A stretch of DNA of 64,000 bases from Bacteroidia bacterium (GTDB lineage: Bacteria; Bacteroidota; Bacteroidia; J057; JADKCL01): NCBI GenBank assembly GCA_020635905.1, contig JACJYV010000001.1:248001-312000 (forward strand), read 5' to 3'. Of the stretch, positions 31,965 through 41,286 are shown in pieces. The notes below the pieces were generated by a model that was not told the origin of the DNA, searched no databases, and saw nothing but the letters and a program-made list of their open reading frames with translations. How positions within the stretch are numbered: the first letter of the stretch is position 1; the number at the start of each line of letters is the position of its first letter. A program made the position numbers and the translations under genes.

Positions 31965-34900
31965 ATGCTAAAAAAAATCCAACTTTTAATCTCCCTACTT
32001 GCCCTTTTTCTTAGCCCAATCACATACCTGCACAGTCAGACCCAGCTGATGCAGGAAAGCTTTGAAACCAATGGCGAAGGGGTTCGCTACGTTTCCAATT
32101 CCTTCCTGGGATCAACCACCAGCGACTATTGGGGACGTACAGATGCGGCCGGAAACGGCACCCAGGGAACCTACTCCTTCCTCCAACCTCCGGTTGGGAT
32201 CAACGGCACCTTCTTCTGGGCAGCCGAAGACGTGGACGACATTGGAAACCCCCTCCCTCCTACCGGAGGTATTATCTTCGACACAGTGAACGTGGCTGGC
32301 TACACCAGCCTGGAAGTCCGCGGATTATTTGCCGCTTTGCAGCATTTCAAGTACGAAGCCACGGATGGTATTTTGATCGAATATGCCCTCGATGCTGACA
32401 TAGGCATGAATAACTTTACTGCCATCGGCGGTTTCTGGGGATTTGATCCACTTTCCCAGGCCAATAAAGACATTCGCCGCGCCACCACCTCCCCTTTCCT
32501 GGTGGCCAGCCCGGCAGGAACCATCCTCGACTCCCTTTTCAAGGATTTTACCTTCCCCATTTCGGCCACGGGTACCCATTTGGTGGTTCGCATTCAATTC
32601 ACCAATAACGGAGGTACGGAAGAACTTGCCATGGATAATATCCGGGTATTTGGTACGGCTTCCGCAAATAATCCGCCTGTATTGGCAGCCATTGAGGGTT
32701 CTGTTTTGGGATACATTGAAAATATGGGAGCGGTAAATCTTACTTCCACCCTCACAGTCTCCGACTCAGACGATCCAAACCAGGCCAGTGCTACAGTTTC
32801 AATTGTTGGTAACCTTCGCTCTTGTGAAGATGAGCTGCTTTTTACCAACCAAAACGGCATTTCTGGTTCCTGGAACGCACTTACGGGGGTTTTGAGCCTC
32901 ACTGGTTCGGCCACCAATGCCAATTACCAAACTGCTCTCAGATCTGTTCAATATCGCAATAATAATCTCACCCATCCCGATACCAGCCTGCGGACCATCC
33001 GCTTTGTCACCAATGACGGAACCTCCTCCAGTAACAGCCAGGACCGCTATGTTTCCATCAGCCGGTCGCTGACCGGCTCGGGAACCATACCTTACCAGGA
33101 AAGTTTCGAAACTGATGGTCTTGGTGTGCGTTACGATGCAAACCGTTTCAATGACGGCTCGGGCGAAGTCTGGGATCGTCTGACCAATCCCAACGGACAG
33201 GTAACCAACCCCACCTCGGTGGACGGCAGTTTCTACTTTGCCGGCACCAACATTGACGGGGTGGCGGGAATTCCTGTAAATAACTGTGAAAATGGTAACC
33301 CCGATCCTAATGGCGTAGGCACCATCATTCTGAACGATATCAACATCACAGGCTGGGCCAACCTCAAAGTGACCATAGCTGCCGCGGCCCTCACCCCCAC
33401 AGGCTGGGATGCAACCAACCCCAAAGACCGTATTCGGGTGGAAGCCAAAATAGACGGTGGTAGCTATACCTACGTGGGCGGATATTATGCCAATGGCGCC
33501 ACCCAGCTTGAAGAAGACACCGACCTCGACCTGGCTGGCGGTCCTGCAGGAAATATCCTGGGTACGGCCTTCTCTGACGCAACTTTCAATATCCCTGGAT
33601 CAGGTTCCACCCTGTCCATTCGTATTGAAGTATTTGCCAATTCCGCCGCAGAAGAGCTTGCGGTGGACAATATCCGGGTTTCAGGATCTCCTTCCTGTGT
33701 GCCCACTACGGTTTCCACCCAACCTGTGAACTCCTCTGTTTGCCCCAACTCCTCTGCCTCTTTCATGGCTGACACCACGGGCAGCAGCGCTGACAGCATC
33801 GTCTGGCACCAGTCCACCAACGGGGGCACCACCTGGACCCCCATGACAGACGGAGGCAGTATTTCCGGCTCTCACACCCTCAACCTTACCATCAATCCCG
33901 CCACAGTGGGCATGAATGGCTGGCTGTACGAACTTGTGGTTTATTCCTGCAGCGGCGCCAATTCTGATACCTCAAATACGGCCATGCTGACCACCATTGA
34001 GCTGGTTCCTCCGTCGATCACCTGCCCCAATGACACCATTCTGCTGGCCAATGGCCTGTGCCAGGCCATGTATTCCTGGACAGATCCTGTCCCCACGGAC
34101 AACTGCCCGGGCGTGTTAGCCGTGGGGAGCATGAGCTCACCCCAGACTTTCTCCGTGGGAGTCAATCCCATTGTGTATATCGCCACGGATGCCTCTGGCA
34201 ATAAGGATACCTGCAGCTGGAATGTCATTCCGCTGGTACCCGTAGCCTGGAATGAATTTGTGGGCTCCGTCCAGTCCAATGATACCCTCTTCCGCACCGC
34301 ACCCGGCAATACCTGGGGCGCCTCTGGAGCCGCCTCTGTGCAGGTGCTGGCCGCCAACACAGACGGGGGAATCTACCATATCATTGGCAGCAATTCCTTC
34401 TCCTACTTTATAGGTTATTCTGAATTCAATCTGGATGCCTTCAACACCAGCATTACCCATGCTTTCTATGTACAGAAAACCTCACTTTATGTGCGGGAAG
34501 CTTCTGGAACGAATGTGTATGCCGGACCAGCTACCATAGGAGACACCATTGTGCTGCGTCGGGTTGGATCTCAGATGGTGTGGTTCAGAAACAGCAACCC
34601 TGTTTACCTGGCCCCGGTAAATGCCAACAAGACCCTCCTGGCAGACATCTCCATGTTTAAAGCCGGAACCTGGGTGACCAATGTATTTGTGGACTTCTGC
34701 TCCACCGCTCCTCTGGCCATGAGCAGCGTGGTAACCCATAATGCCTGCGCAACCTCACCTTCAGGGGCCATTGACATTACTCCCTACGGGGGAACTCCTC
34801 CCTACACTTACCTTTGGAGCAATTCTGCCACCACCCAGGACATTTCAGGACTGGATGCAGGTACTTATTCTGTGACAGTGACCGACTTTGCCCTGAATAC

Positions 34901-36416
34901 GGCCATGATGACGTTTGAAGTGATGAATCGTCTTTCCTGGACGGATGAAGTTGGCTCTGTTTCCACAGGAGATAACCTGACCCGCAACCTGGCCGGCAAC
35001 AGCTGGATGACTTCAGGAGCCCGTTCTGTGCAGGTTCTGCAACCCAATACTGATGGTTCTTTCAGCCACGTGGTGCACAGGATTGACAAATTCTACTACA
35101 TTGGTTTGTCCAATTCCAATACAGGAACTTACCAACTGGAAATGGATAACGCCTTCTATGTAGCCACCAACCAGCTGAAAATCCGGGAGGAAAGTGGCTA
35201 TTTTGCCAACCAGGGTGCTGTAGCAGTAAATGACACCCTGACCATTGAAAGGGTGGGTTCCACCATCAATTACTACCGCAACAGCTCACTGCTGCGCACC
35301 ACCAGCGGCAATCCCGCGGATGCCCTCTTCGTGCTGGCGACCATCTACCAAAGCGGCGTTTCCATCTGGGACAACTTCGTTACTTTCTGTACGGATTCCG
35401 TGCCTGTGACTCCGCTGACTGTGAGCTCCAGCTTCTCACATGCCAATTGTTTCGCCAACGATGGCTCGGCTACCCTCACTCCTGCGGGCGGAACTCCGCC
35501 CTACACCTACACCTGGACTCCCAATGTGAGCTCGACAGGAACCATCTCCGGACAGCCGGGAGGCGACTATCAGTGCGTGGTTTCCGATAACGGAGGTCAG
35601 TCTGTAACCGTGAATTTCACCCTGTTCAATAAGGTGGTTTGGGAAAATACCGTGGGATGCTCTGCCGCAGGTGATATGCTGACCAAAACCGTGGCTCCAG
35701 GCTGGGGCAACAGCGGCGCCCGCTCAGATAATAAACTCCTCAATGGCGTTGACGGAAAAGTGGTGCACATTGTGCAATCTGTAAATGATGACTACTACTT
35801 CGGCCTCAGCAATGCCGACACGGACCAGTCACCCACCACCATTGATTACGCCATTTACAACCACAAAGGCTACCTGAAAATCCGCGAGGAAAACACGGGC
35901 TACAACCAATTCATTGGCATGTATTGCAACGTGGGAGATACCCTGACAGTGGAACGCAGAATCTCTTCTGTGTACTACTACCTCAACAGCACCCTGCTGC
36001 GCTCGATCGGCACAGGAGCGACTGAAACCCTGCGGGTGGACGTTTCACTTTACACCCAGGGCATGACCCTTTCCAACACTTACGTTGACTTTTGCGACAC
36101 CATCCCCGGACAGAAAACTTCTGCTTCCAATGGTGGTCAGGAAGCCTTCATGGTGCTGGATGATGCCGGATTCACGGTATTCCCCAACCCAACCAATGGG
36201 GCTTTTGCCATGAAGTACCAGGGCAATTTCACGGGTAAAGCCCGCATGGAACTGACCGACCTGTATGGCAAAGTGATGCTCGGGCGGGAACTGAATCTGG
36301 AGTCCGGGGTAATGCACGAAGAAAATCTGGATCTGAGCGGATTTGCCTCAGGCACTTATTTCATTCGTTTGCAATTGCCTGAAGGTCAGATTACCCGCAA
36401 GGTGCTGAAATTCTGA
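31965..36416 (+). CDS. Giant T9SS-secreted multidomain protein
   Basis: 1483 aa, signal peptide to about residue 25. Domains in order: beta-sandwich A (about 27-235, QESFETNGEGVRY), cadherin-like (about 236-370), a second copy of A (about 378-585, QESFETDGLGVRY), Ig-like (about 590-680), HYR-like (about 685-765, CPNDTILLANGLC), then three copies of a module of about 150 residues (pattern W-x-E/N-x-VG-x-S with VGDTLTIERVGS and YYxNSxLL), the first two each followed by an SprB-type repeat (GGTPPYTYLWS). T9SS sorting domain at about 1400-1483 (VFPNPTNGAFAMKY to GTYFIRLQLPEGQ). Probably an adhesin or glycan-binding surface protein; no enzyme motif is visible. Confidence 0.9.
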   Translation: MLKKIQLLISLLALFLSPITYLHSQTQLMQESFETNGEGVRYVSNSFLGSTTSDYWGRTDAAGNGTQGTYSFLQPPVGINGTFFWAAEDVDDIGNPLPPTGGIIFDTVNVAGYTSLEVRGLFAALQHFKYEATDGILIEYALDADIGMNNFTAIGGFWGFDPLSQANKDIRRATTSPFLVASPAGTILDSLFKDFTFPISATGTHLVVRIQFTNNGGTEELAMDNIRVFGTASANNPPVLAAIEGSVLGYIENMGAVNLTSTLTVSDSDDPNQASATVSIVGNLRSCEDELLFTNQNGISGSWNALTGVLSLTGSATNANYQTALRSVQYRNNNLTHPDTSLRTIRFVTNDGTSSSNSQDRYVSISRSLTGSGTIPYQESFETDGLGVRYDANRFNDGSGEVWDRLTNPNGQVTNPTSVDGSFYFAGTNIDGVAGIPVNNCENGNPDPNGVGTIILNDINITGWANLKVTIAAAALTPTGWDATNPKDRIRVEAKIDGGSYTYVGGYYANGATQLEEDTDLDLAGGPAGNILGTAFSDATFNIPGSGSTLSIRIEVFANSAAEELAVDNIRVSGSPSCVPTTVSTQPVNSSVCPNSSASFMADTTGSSADSIVWHQSTNGGTTWTPMTDGGSISGSHTLNLTINPATVGMNGWLYELVVYSCSGANSDTSNTAMLTTIELVPPSITCPNDTILLANGLCQAMYSWTDPVPTDNCPGVLAVGSMSSPQTFSVGVNPIVYIATDASGNKDTCSWNVIPLVPVAWNEFVGSVQSNDTLFRTAPGNTWGASGAASVQVLAANTDGGIYHIIGSNSFSYFIGYSEFNLDAFNTSITHAFYVQKTSLYVREASGTNVYAGPATIGDTIVLRRVGSQMVWFRNSNPVYLAPVNANKTLLADISMFKAGTWVTNVFVDFCSTAPLAMSSVVTHNACATSPSGAIDITPYGGTPPYTYLWSNSATTQDISGLDAGTYSVTVTDFALNTAMMTFEVMNRLSWTDEVGSVSTGDNLTRNLAGNSWMTSGARSVQVLQPNTDGSFSHVVHRIDKFYYIGLSNSNTGTYQLEMDNAFYVATNQLKIREESGYFANQGAVAVNDTLTIERVGSTINYYRNSSLLRTTSGNPADALFVLATIYQSGVSIWDNFVTFCTDSVPVTPLTVSSSFSHANCFANDGSATLTPAGGTPPYTYTWTPNVSSTGTISGQPGGDYQCVVSDNGGQSVTVNFTLFNKVVWENTVGCSAAGDMLTKTVAPGWGNSGARSDNKLLNGVDGKVVHIVQSVNDDYYFGLSNADTDQSPTTIDYAIYNHKGYLKIREENTGYNQFIGMYCNVGDTLTVERRISSVYYYLNSTLLRSIGTGATETLRVDVSLYTQGMTLSNTYVDFCDTIPGQKTSASNGGQEAFMVLDDAGFTVFPNPTNGAFAMKYQGNFTGKARMELTDLYGKVMLGRELNLESGVMHEENLDLSGFASGTYFIRLQLPEGQITRKVLKF

Positions 36417-36471
36417 AATAACTGAGGCGGGATTTTTCTGAAAGGAATCCCTGCCTGTTTTGAAAAAACGA

Positions 36472-36502
36472 GGCCACGGCAATCCAGTCGTGGCCTTATT
36501 TT
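36472..36502 (+). terminator. Rho-independent terminator
   Basis: GGCCACG (36472-36478) and CGTGGCC (36489-36495) with a 10-nt loop, followed by TTATTTTTTT. It ends the T9SS gene transcript 55 bp after its stop. Confidence 0.9.
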
Positions 36503-36624
36503 TTGCAGTAAAATTTGCCATCAGGGCCATTTCAATAGCCTGGCTCGTCCTTTTTTCTAAACAGAATCACCAGGGAGAAAAAATCTGCGTGGGGAATCGT
36601 ATTTACAATCCCCTCCTTTTACTG

Positions 36625-36632
36625 TACTTTTG
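36625..36632 (+). promoter_or_regulatory. -7 element for the oxidoreductase operon
   Basis: TACTTTTG, a perfect TAnnTTTG box, 15 bp before the ATG at 36648, with TTTAC about 20 bp upstream as a weak -33. Confidence 0.5.
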
Positions 36633-36647
36633 GAAAAATCTTAGGCT

Positions 36648-37628
36648 ATGATCAAAATTGGTGTACTTGGCGCGGGCCATTTGGGAAAAATTCACATCAA
36701 ACTCCTCAAGGAGATTCCTGCATTTGAATTGGTGGGATTTTATGACCCGGATCGTGAAAACAGCGAAGCTGTGGTGCGCCAGTTTGGGGTAACAGCCTTT
36801 CCTTCCATGGAAAAACTGGTGGAAGTCGTGGATGCAGTGGACATAATCACTCCCACCACCACCCATTATGCCTGCGCCACCTATGCCATGAAGAATTCCC
36901 GCCATATTTTTGTGGAAAAGCCCATTACTTCTGACGTGGAAGATGCCCGCAAGTTGGTGAAAATGGCACGGGAAGCCAAAATCAAGGCCCAGGTCGGACA
37001 CGTGGAACGCTTCAATCCCGCCCTGCTGGCGGTCAAAAAATACCCCATCAACCCCATGTTCATGGAGGTTCACCGTCTGGCCCAATGGAATCCCCGTGGA
37101 ACGGACGTATCCGTGATCCACGACCTGATGATCCACGACATTGACATCGTGCTCAGCATGGTGAAATCTGAAGTGAAGAAAATCAGCGCCAGCGGGGTGG
37201 CAGTTATCAGCGACACACCCGACATTGCCAATGCCCGGATCGAATTCAATAACGGGGCCGTGGCCAACCTCACAGCCAGCCGTATTTCCATGAAGAACAT
37301 GCGTAAAATGCGCATTTTTCAAAAAAATTCTTACCTTTCAATCGATTTTCTGGACAAAAAGGCAGAGGTTTTCAAAATCCACGACGAGGGAGCTGAAATT
37401 GCTTCAGGGATGATGAAATATGAATTTGAATCTGAATCAAGAAAACGGATTCTGACCTTTGAAAACCCCAAAGTGGAGCCTGTAAATTCGATCAAAATGG
37501 AATTGGAGGAATTTGCCCGGGCAATACAAGACAATTCCCCGACGGTCGTTACCTTAGAAGAGGCCACCAACGCCATGGTTACCGCCCAGAAGATCGTGGA
37601 AAAGATCAATGCACTATGCATCAATTAA
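36648..37628 (+). CDS. Gfo/Idh/MocA-family oxidoreductase
   Basis: 326 aa. Rossmann domain with the loop GVLGAGHLGKIHIKLL (about 4-19), the sequence FVEKPIT with the catalytic Lys near residue 90, and the C-terminal alpha/beta domain with EVHRLAQWNPRGTDVSVIHDLMIHDID (about 138-164) that forms the substrate site. NAD(P)-dependent oxidation or reduction of a sugar or sugar nucleotide is expected, but the substrate is not clear. It overlaps the following lipoprotein gene by 13 bp and precedes a sugar transferase, so a part in surface glycan synthesis is plausible. Confidence 0.9.
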   Translation: MIKIGVLGAGHLGKIHIKLLKEIPAFELVGFYDPDRENSEAVVRQFGVTAFPSMEKLVEVVDAVDIITPTTTHYACATYAMKNSRHIFVEKPITSDVEDARKLVKMAREAKIKAQVGHVERFNPALLAVKKYPINPMFMEVHRLAQWNPRGTDVSVIHDLMIHDIDIVLSMVKSEVKKISASGVAVISDTPDIANARIEFNNGAVANLTASRISMKNMRKMRIFQKNSYLSIDFLDKKAEVFKIHDEGAEIASGMMKYEFESESRKRILTFENPKVEPVNSIKMELEEFARAIQDNSPTVVTLEEATNAMVTAQKIVEKINALCIN

Positions 37629-38479
37629 AGGGTTTAATTTTACTTTCTCTTATACTTTTGCTCACCTCCTGTGAGATAATCAACCCAAAGGAGGATCTGC
37701 CTGGCTACATCCGGGTACAAAATCCGCAGGTGCTGGTTGACAGCACTGCTGGCTTTTATTCCAGTCTGGGAATCAAGGATGTATGGGCCTATCAGGAAGG
37801 AAATTTACTGGGTGCCTTCAGCATCCCCGGCACCTTTCCCTATCTCAATGTGGAAAAGGGAAATTTCACCCTGGATGGAGGGGTCTATGAGTCAGGATTG
37901 TCGAGTTTTCGCCTCCCCTACCCCTTCTGGAACCATGTGAATTTTACCGTGACCCAAAATGCCCTTGACACCATCGTGGTTGAGCCCGTATTTACCTACC
38001 TCAACCAGGATTACCTGACCGTGGCTTTTGAGGAGAATTTCGAGGATTTTACCACCCAGTTCAATCCCATCCTTACCCTGGATACGGCCAATTTCTTTCG
38101 CACCAGCAGCAAAGCCTTTCAGGGAAATTATTCAGGAGTGGCGCATTTTGCCCCGGGGGCAGATAAAATGGAGATTGTCAGCGATCAGCTGCCCTATATA
38201 CATCGCAATGTGGATGCCTGGTGCGAAGTGACTTATAACACGGATGTGCCCTTTGCTGTGGGCATTTACTGGCTCGACGGCGCTCCCAGTACGGCTTCTG
38301 AGGTGACCTTTTCCCCCACGAATGGAGAGTGGAAAACCGTGTATGTGCACATGACCACCCTGATCCGCAACACGCCTGATAATGCTTCCACCCAAAAGGG
38401 CATCTGGATCAAGGCGCTGCCAGAATCTGCCACGGGAAGTCTTTACCTCGATAATATCCGCCTGATCCACTTCAAATAA
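37616..38479 (+). CDS. Hypothetical lipoprotein in the glycan-linked operon
   Basis: 287 aa. Lipoprotein signal peptide with lipobox LLTSC (Cys19). The mature part is rich in beta strands and ends with a jellyroll-like half (about 135-287, EENFEDFTTQF...GSLYLDNIRLIHF) that looks like a carbohydrate-binding or discoidin-style sandwich. No enzyme motif. Its start overlaps the oxidoreductase gene by 13 bp and its end is 13 bp from the sugar transferase start, so the three genes are one operon. Similar lipoproteins beside a Gfo/Idh gene are frequent in Bacteroidota; the role is unknown. Confidence 0.72.
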   Translation: MHQLKGLILLSLILLLTSCEIINPKEDLPGYIRVQNPQVLVDSTAGFYSSLGIKDVWAYQEGNLLGAFSIPGTFPYLNVEKGNFTLDGGVYESGLSSFRLPYPFWNHVNFTVTQNALDTIVVEPVFTYLNQDYLTVAFEENFEDFTTQFNPILTLDTANFFRTSSKAFQGNYSGVAHFAPGADKMEIVSDQLPYIHRNVDAWCEVTYNTDVPFAVGIYWLDGAPSTASEVTFSPTNGEWKTVYVHMTTLIRNTPDNASTQKGIWIKALPESATGSLYLDNIRLIHFK

Positions 38480-38492
38480 GCCACCCAGCCTG

Positions 38493-39896
38493 ATGAATAA
38501 AACCCGCCAGGTTTTGAAATACCTGTTTATGGATGCCATCATTTCATTTGGCATCTGGTTGCTGTTTTTCATCATCAGGCGTCACCTCTTTGAGGATTAT
38601 ACGGGTCCGCTGCTCGACGAAAAATTCTTTTCCATCATGCGCCCTGCGGGCGTCATCACAGTCTACTGGCTCATTCTGTACGCCCTTTTTGGCCTGTACG
38701 CTGATCCTTACCGCAGGTCCCGCTTCAAAGAATTTCTGGCTGTGCTGCGGGCCACCCTGATTGGGGTGGTGATCATCTTTTTCCTGATCTTCCTCGATGA
38801 CCTCCGCCCCAAAGAAGTGCAATACCAGTTTTATTTTTATTACTTCATGATGCAGTTTGGCGGCATTTCCATCGTCCATTTCCTCATCAGTACCATCACC
38901 AACCTGCGCATTCGCAACCGCAAAATTGCCTTTCCCACCCTGATTGTGGGTTCAGGCCCTTCGGCCAGCAAAATCTGGGAGGAACTGGATTCCATGAAAC
39001 GTTCATTGGGCTTTGATATCAAGGGTTATATCCGCCCTGAGGGGGAGAATAATGTCTTTTTTGGGCAGAAAAAACGCCTGGGAGAATTGGATGAAATCCC
39101 TGATGTGATCAATCGCAGGGGCATCCAGGAGGTAATTATCGCCCTGGAACAGGGCGAAAAAGCAAAACTGGTCGAGGTCATCGACCGGGTGCAGGGCACT
39201 TCGGCCCGCATCAAAATTGTACCCGAAATCTACGATTACATCATTGGCGGCGTACGCATTACCCACATGCGGGGCACGCCTCTGATCGAAATATTCCCCC
39301 ACATCATTTCGCCGGGTGAAGCAGCCATCAAGCGTATCATGGATATTCTGGTGGCCATTTTTGTGCTGATTTTCATGGCGCCTATCCTGGGAATTATTGC
39401 CCTGATTATCAAACTGAATTCCAAAGGCCCCATTTTTTATACCCAGGAACGCATTGGCAAGGGGGGAAAACCCTTTCATATCATCAAGTTTCGCACCATG
39501 TACACGGATGCGGAAAAATTTGGACCAGCACTTTCCTCAGACGACGATCCACGGATTACCAAAGTGGGGAAATTCCTGCGAAAAACCCGTTTGGATGAAT
39601 TTCCCAACTTCATCAATGTACTGAAAGGAGAAATGAGCCTGGTTGGTCCGCGACCTGAAAGACAGTTTTTCATTGATCAGATTGTGAAACGAGCCCCCCA
39701 TTACCGACACCTCCACAAGGTAAGGCCGGGCATTACTTCCTGGGGACAGGTACGCTATGGCTACGCCGAAAATGTGGACGAAATGATCGAACGCCTCAAG
39801 TTTGACATCCTTTACATCGAAGAAATGTCCCTGGCCCTGGATTTCAAGATCCTGCTTTACACGGTGATTATCATGATTGAAGGCCGGGGAAAATAA
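38493..39896 (+). CDS. Exopolysaccharide polyprenyl glycosylphosphotransferase (WcaJ/EpsE type)
   Basis: 467 aa. Four N-terminal membrane segments (about 15-110), a CoA-binding-like Rossmann domain (about 140-265), a fifth hydrophobic segment (about 285-310) and the bacterial sugar transferase domain: KFRTMYTDAEKFGP (about 331-344), KTRLDEFPNFINVLKGEMSLVGPRPERQFF (about 367-396) and the C-terminal RPGITSWGQVRYGYAEN. The enzyme transfers a hexose-1-phosphate from a nucleotide sugar to undecaprenyl phosphate, starting a capsule or exopolysaccharide repeat. The rest of the pathway is not next to it. Confidence 0.93.
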   Translation: MNKTRQVLKYLFMDAIISFGIWLLFFIIRRHLFEDYTGPLLDEKFFSIMRPAGVITVYWLILYALFGLYADPYRRSRFKEFLAVLRATLIGVVIIFFLIFLDDLRPKEVQYQFYFYYFMMQFGGISIVHFLISTITNLRIRNRKIAFPTLIVGSGPSASKIWEELDSMKRSLGFDIKGYIRPEGENNVFFGQKKRLGELDEIPDVINRRGIQEVIIALEQGEKAKLVEVIDRVQGTSARIKIVPEIYDYIIGGVRITHMRGTPLIEIFPHIISPGEAAIKRIMDILVAIFVLIFMAPILGIIALIIKLNSKGPIFYTQERIGKGGKPFHIIKFRTMYTDAEKFGPALSSDDDPRITKVGKFLRKTRLDEFPNFINVLKGEMSLVGPRPERQFFIDQIVKRAPHYRHLHKVRPGITSWGQVRYGYAENVDEMIERLKFDILYIEEMSLALDFKILLYTVIIMIEGRGK

Positions 39897-40121
39897 GGTT
39901 TGAAGGCTGATTTTTGGGCCAGAATTTACTTTTTTCTCAAAATATCATGGCTGATTTTTCGCTTTAATCCGTCATAATTCATCTCAAAATCGACTATTAC
40001 TGTATAGATTTATCATTTTTACCGAAATGAATCCGTCATTATTTTTCAGATTGGGTTTGAAATGGAGGGAGGGTTTGGCAATTTTTGAATAAAAATTAAA
40101 CAACCCCATAAAATTATTTAA

Positions 40122-40559
40122 ATGAAAAACCCTTTCAAGCATTATCTCACCCTTTTCACCTTTGCTGCGTTGCTCGTGGGAATCAGTTCATGTGCCAAGC
40201 TCGAAAGCGTCCTTTCCAAGGGAACGGGCGAATGGAATCTGGCCGAAATCCACATTGTGGCTTACTGGAACGACACCCTTACCGCAGATTCCAGTCTTTA
40301 CGATCAGGGTTATTACAAATTCAATGAAGACGGTACGGGTGCAGGTTATGACAATAACGGAAATATGGACGGGACTTTTACCTGGGTTGCAGACAAGAAA
40401 TCCCTGACCATCAGCGACGACAGTTCTTCCTATGTACAGGACATGGAACTTGTCTCAGGAAACAGTAAGCGGAAAGAATTTTTCTTCACCATAGAAGAAA
40501 CAGATCAAGGAAATACGATCAAAATAGAGGAAAACGTCATTTTAGAAAAGAGGGATTGA
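40122..40559 (+). CDS. Small lipocalin-like lipoprotein
   Basis: 145 aa. Signal peptide with lipobox GISSC (Cys at about 25). The mature part looks like a small beta-barrel of the lipocalin-like kind seen in many Bacteroidota: GTGEWNLAEIHI, GYYKFNEDGTGAGY, GTFTWVADKKSLTISDD (about 37-105), ending with a charged strand. No residue identifies a ligand. A strong terminator follows at 40593. Confidence 0.72.
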   Translation: MKNPFKHYLTLFTFAALLVGISSCAKLESVLSKGTGEWNLAEIHIVAYWNDTLTADSSLYDQGYYKFNEDGTGAGYDNNGNMDGTFTWVADKKSLTISDDSSSYVQDMELVSGNSKRKEFFFTIEETDQGNTIKIEENVILEKRD

Positions 40560-40592
40560 TTCCCCTCTGTTATTAGTTGGTAAAGTTGCTTA

Positions 40593-40626
40593 CGCCTGGC
40601 CCCGTTTGGGCCAGGCGCTTTTTTTT
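40593..40626 (+). terminator. Strong rho-independent terminator
   Basis: CGCCTGGCCC (40593-40602) and GGGCCAGGCG (40608-40617), 10-bp stem with 5-nt loop, followed by C and eight T. Confidence 0.93.
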
Positions 40627-40711
40627 GCTCCCTGGATGGATTATCGGGATTAATTCTGCTGAAAAGGGCAAAAAAACCGTTACTTACCTGCTCAATTTTT
40701 AATGCAGGGAA

Positions 40712-41278
40712 ATGGCTTCTGTTTTCTCACATGCGGTGGCAGGGATTGCCCTGGGAAAGGTGCTTGAAGGAAAGGCATCTAACTTGAAATTCTGGCTCCT
40801 GGGTGTATTCTGCACCATTTTCCCGGACGCAGACGTCATCTTTTTCCAGTTTGGGGTAAAATATGAAGACTTCTGGGGGCACCGTGGCTTCATGCATTCC
40901 ATGGTTTTTGCCCTGCTGATGGCCCTTTTGTTGAAATTCATTTTCTACCCCAGGGTAAAGTGGAACAGCAGGTACGGATTGATGCTGGGTTTGTACTTTT
41001 TCCTTTGCATGACCTCTCATGGTCTGCTCGATATGCTCACGACAGGTGGCAAAGGGGTGGCGATTCTGGCTCCTTTTGATAATACCCGTTACTTTTTCCC
41101 GTGGCGGGTGATCAGGGTTTCACCCATTGGAATCAAAAATTTTTTCGGGGAATGGGGATTAACGGTGCTGAAAAGCGAATTTATATGGGTCTGGATTCCT
41201 TCAGCCCTGATCTATGGAATCGCCTGGCTGCGGCGAAATTCACGGAAAAAGTTAGACAAAACGGCCCCAAATCAATAA
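40712..41278 (+). CDS. YdjM-type membrane-bound metal-dependent hydrolase (DUF457)
   Basis: 188 aa with about four membrane segments. Conserved metal-binding motifs of the YdjM/DUF457 family are in place: FSHAVAGIALGK (5-16), IFPDADVIFF (about 37-46), HRGFMHSM (about 57-64) and SHGLLDMLTTGGKG (about 103-116). Members sit in the inner membrane and are thought to be hydrolases; a possible role in lipids or DNA damage response is not proven. The phosphoesterase gene follows after 8 bp, so the two are probably co-expressed. Confidence 0.88.
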   Translation: MASVFSHAVAGIALGKVLEGKASNLKFWLLGVFCTIFPDADVIFFQFGVKYEDFWGHRGFMHSMVFALLMALLLKFIFYPRVKWNSRYGLMLGLYFFLCMTSHGLLDMLTTGGKGVAILAPFDNTRYFFPWRVIRVSPIGIKNFFGEWGLTVLKSEFIWVWIPSALIYGIAWLRRNSRKKLDKTAPNQ

Positions 41279-41286
41279 ATTGGCCT

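Noticed and set aside
36603..37322. Minus-strand frame of 239 codons
   Set aside because: Antisense of the Gfo/Idh oxidoreductase; the His-rich translation reflects the other strand's codons.
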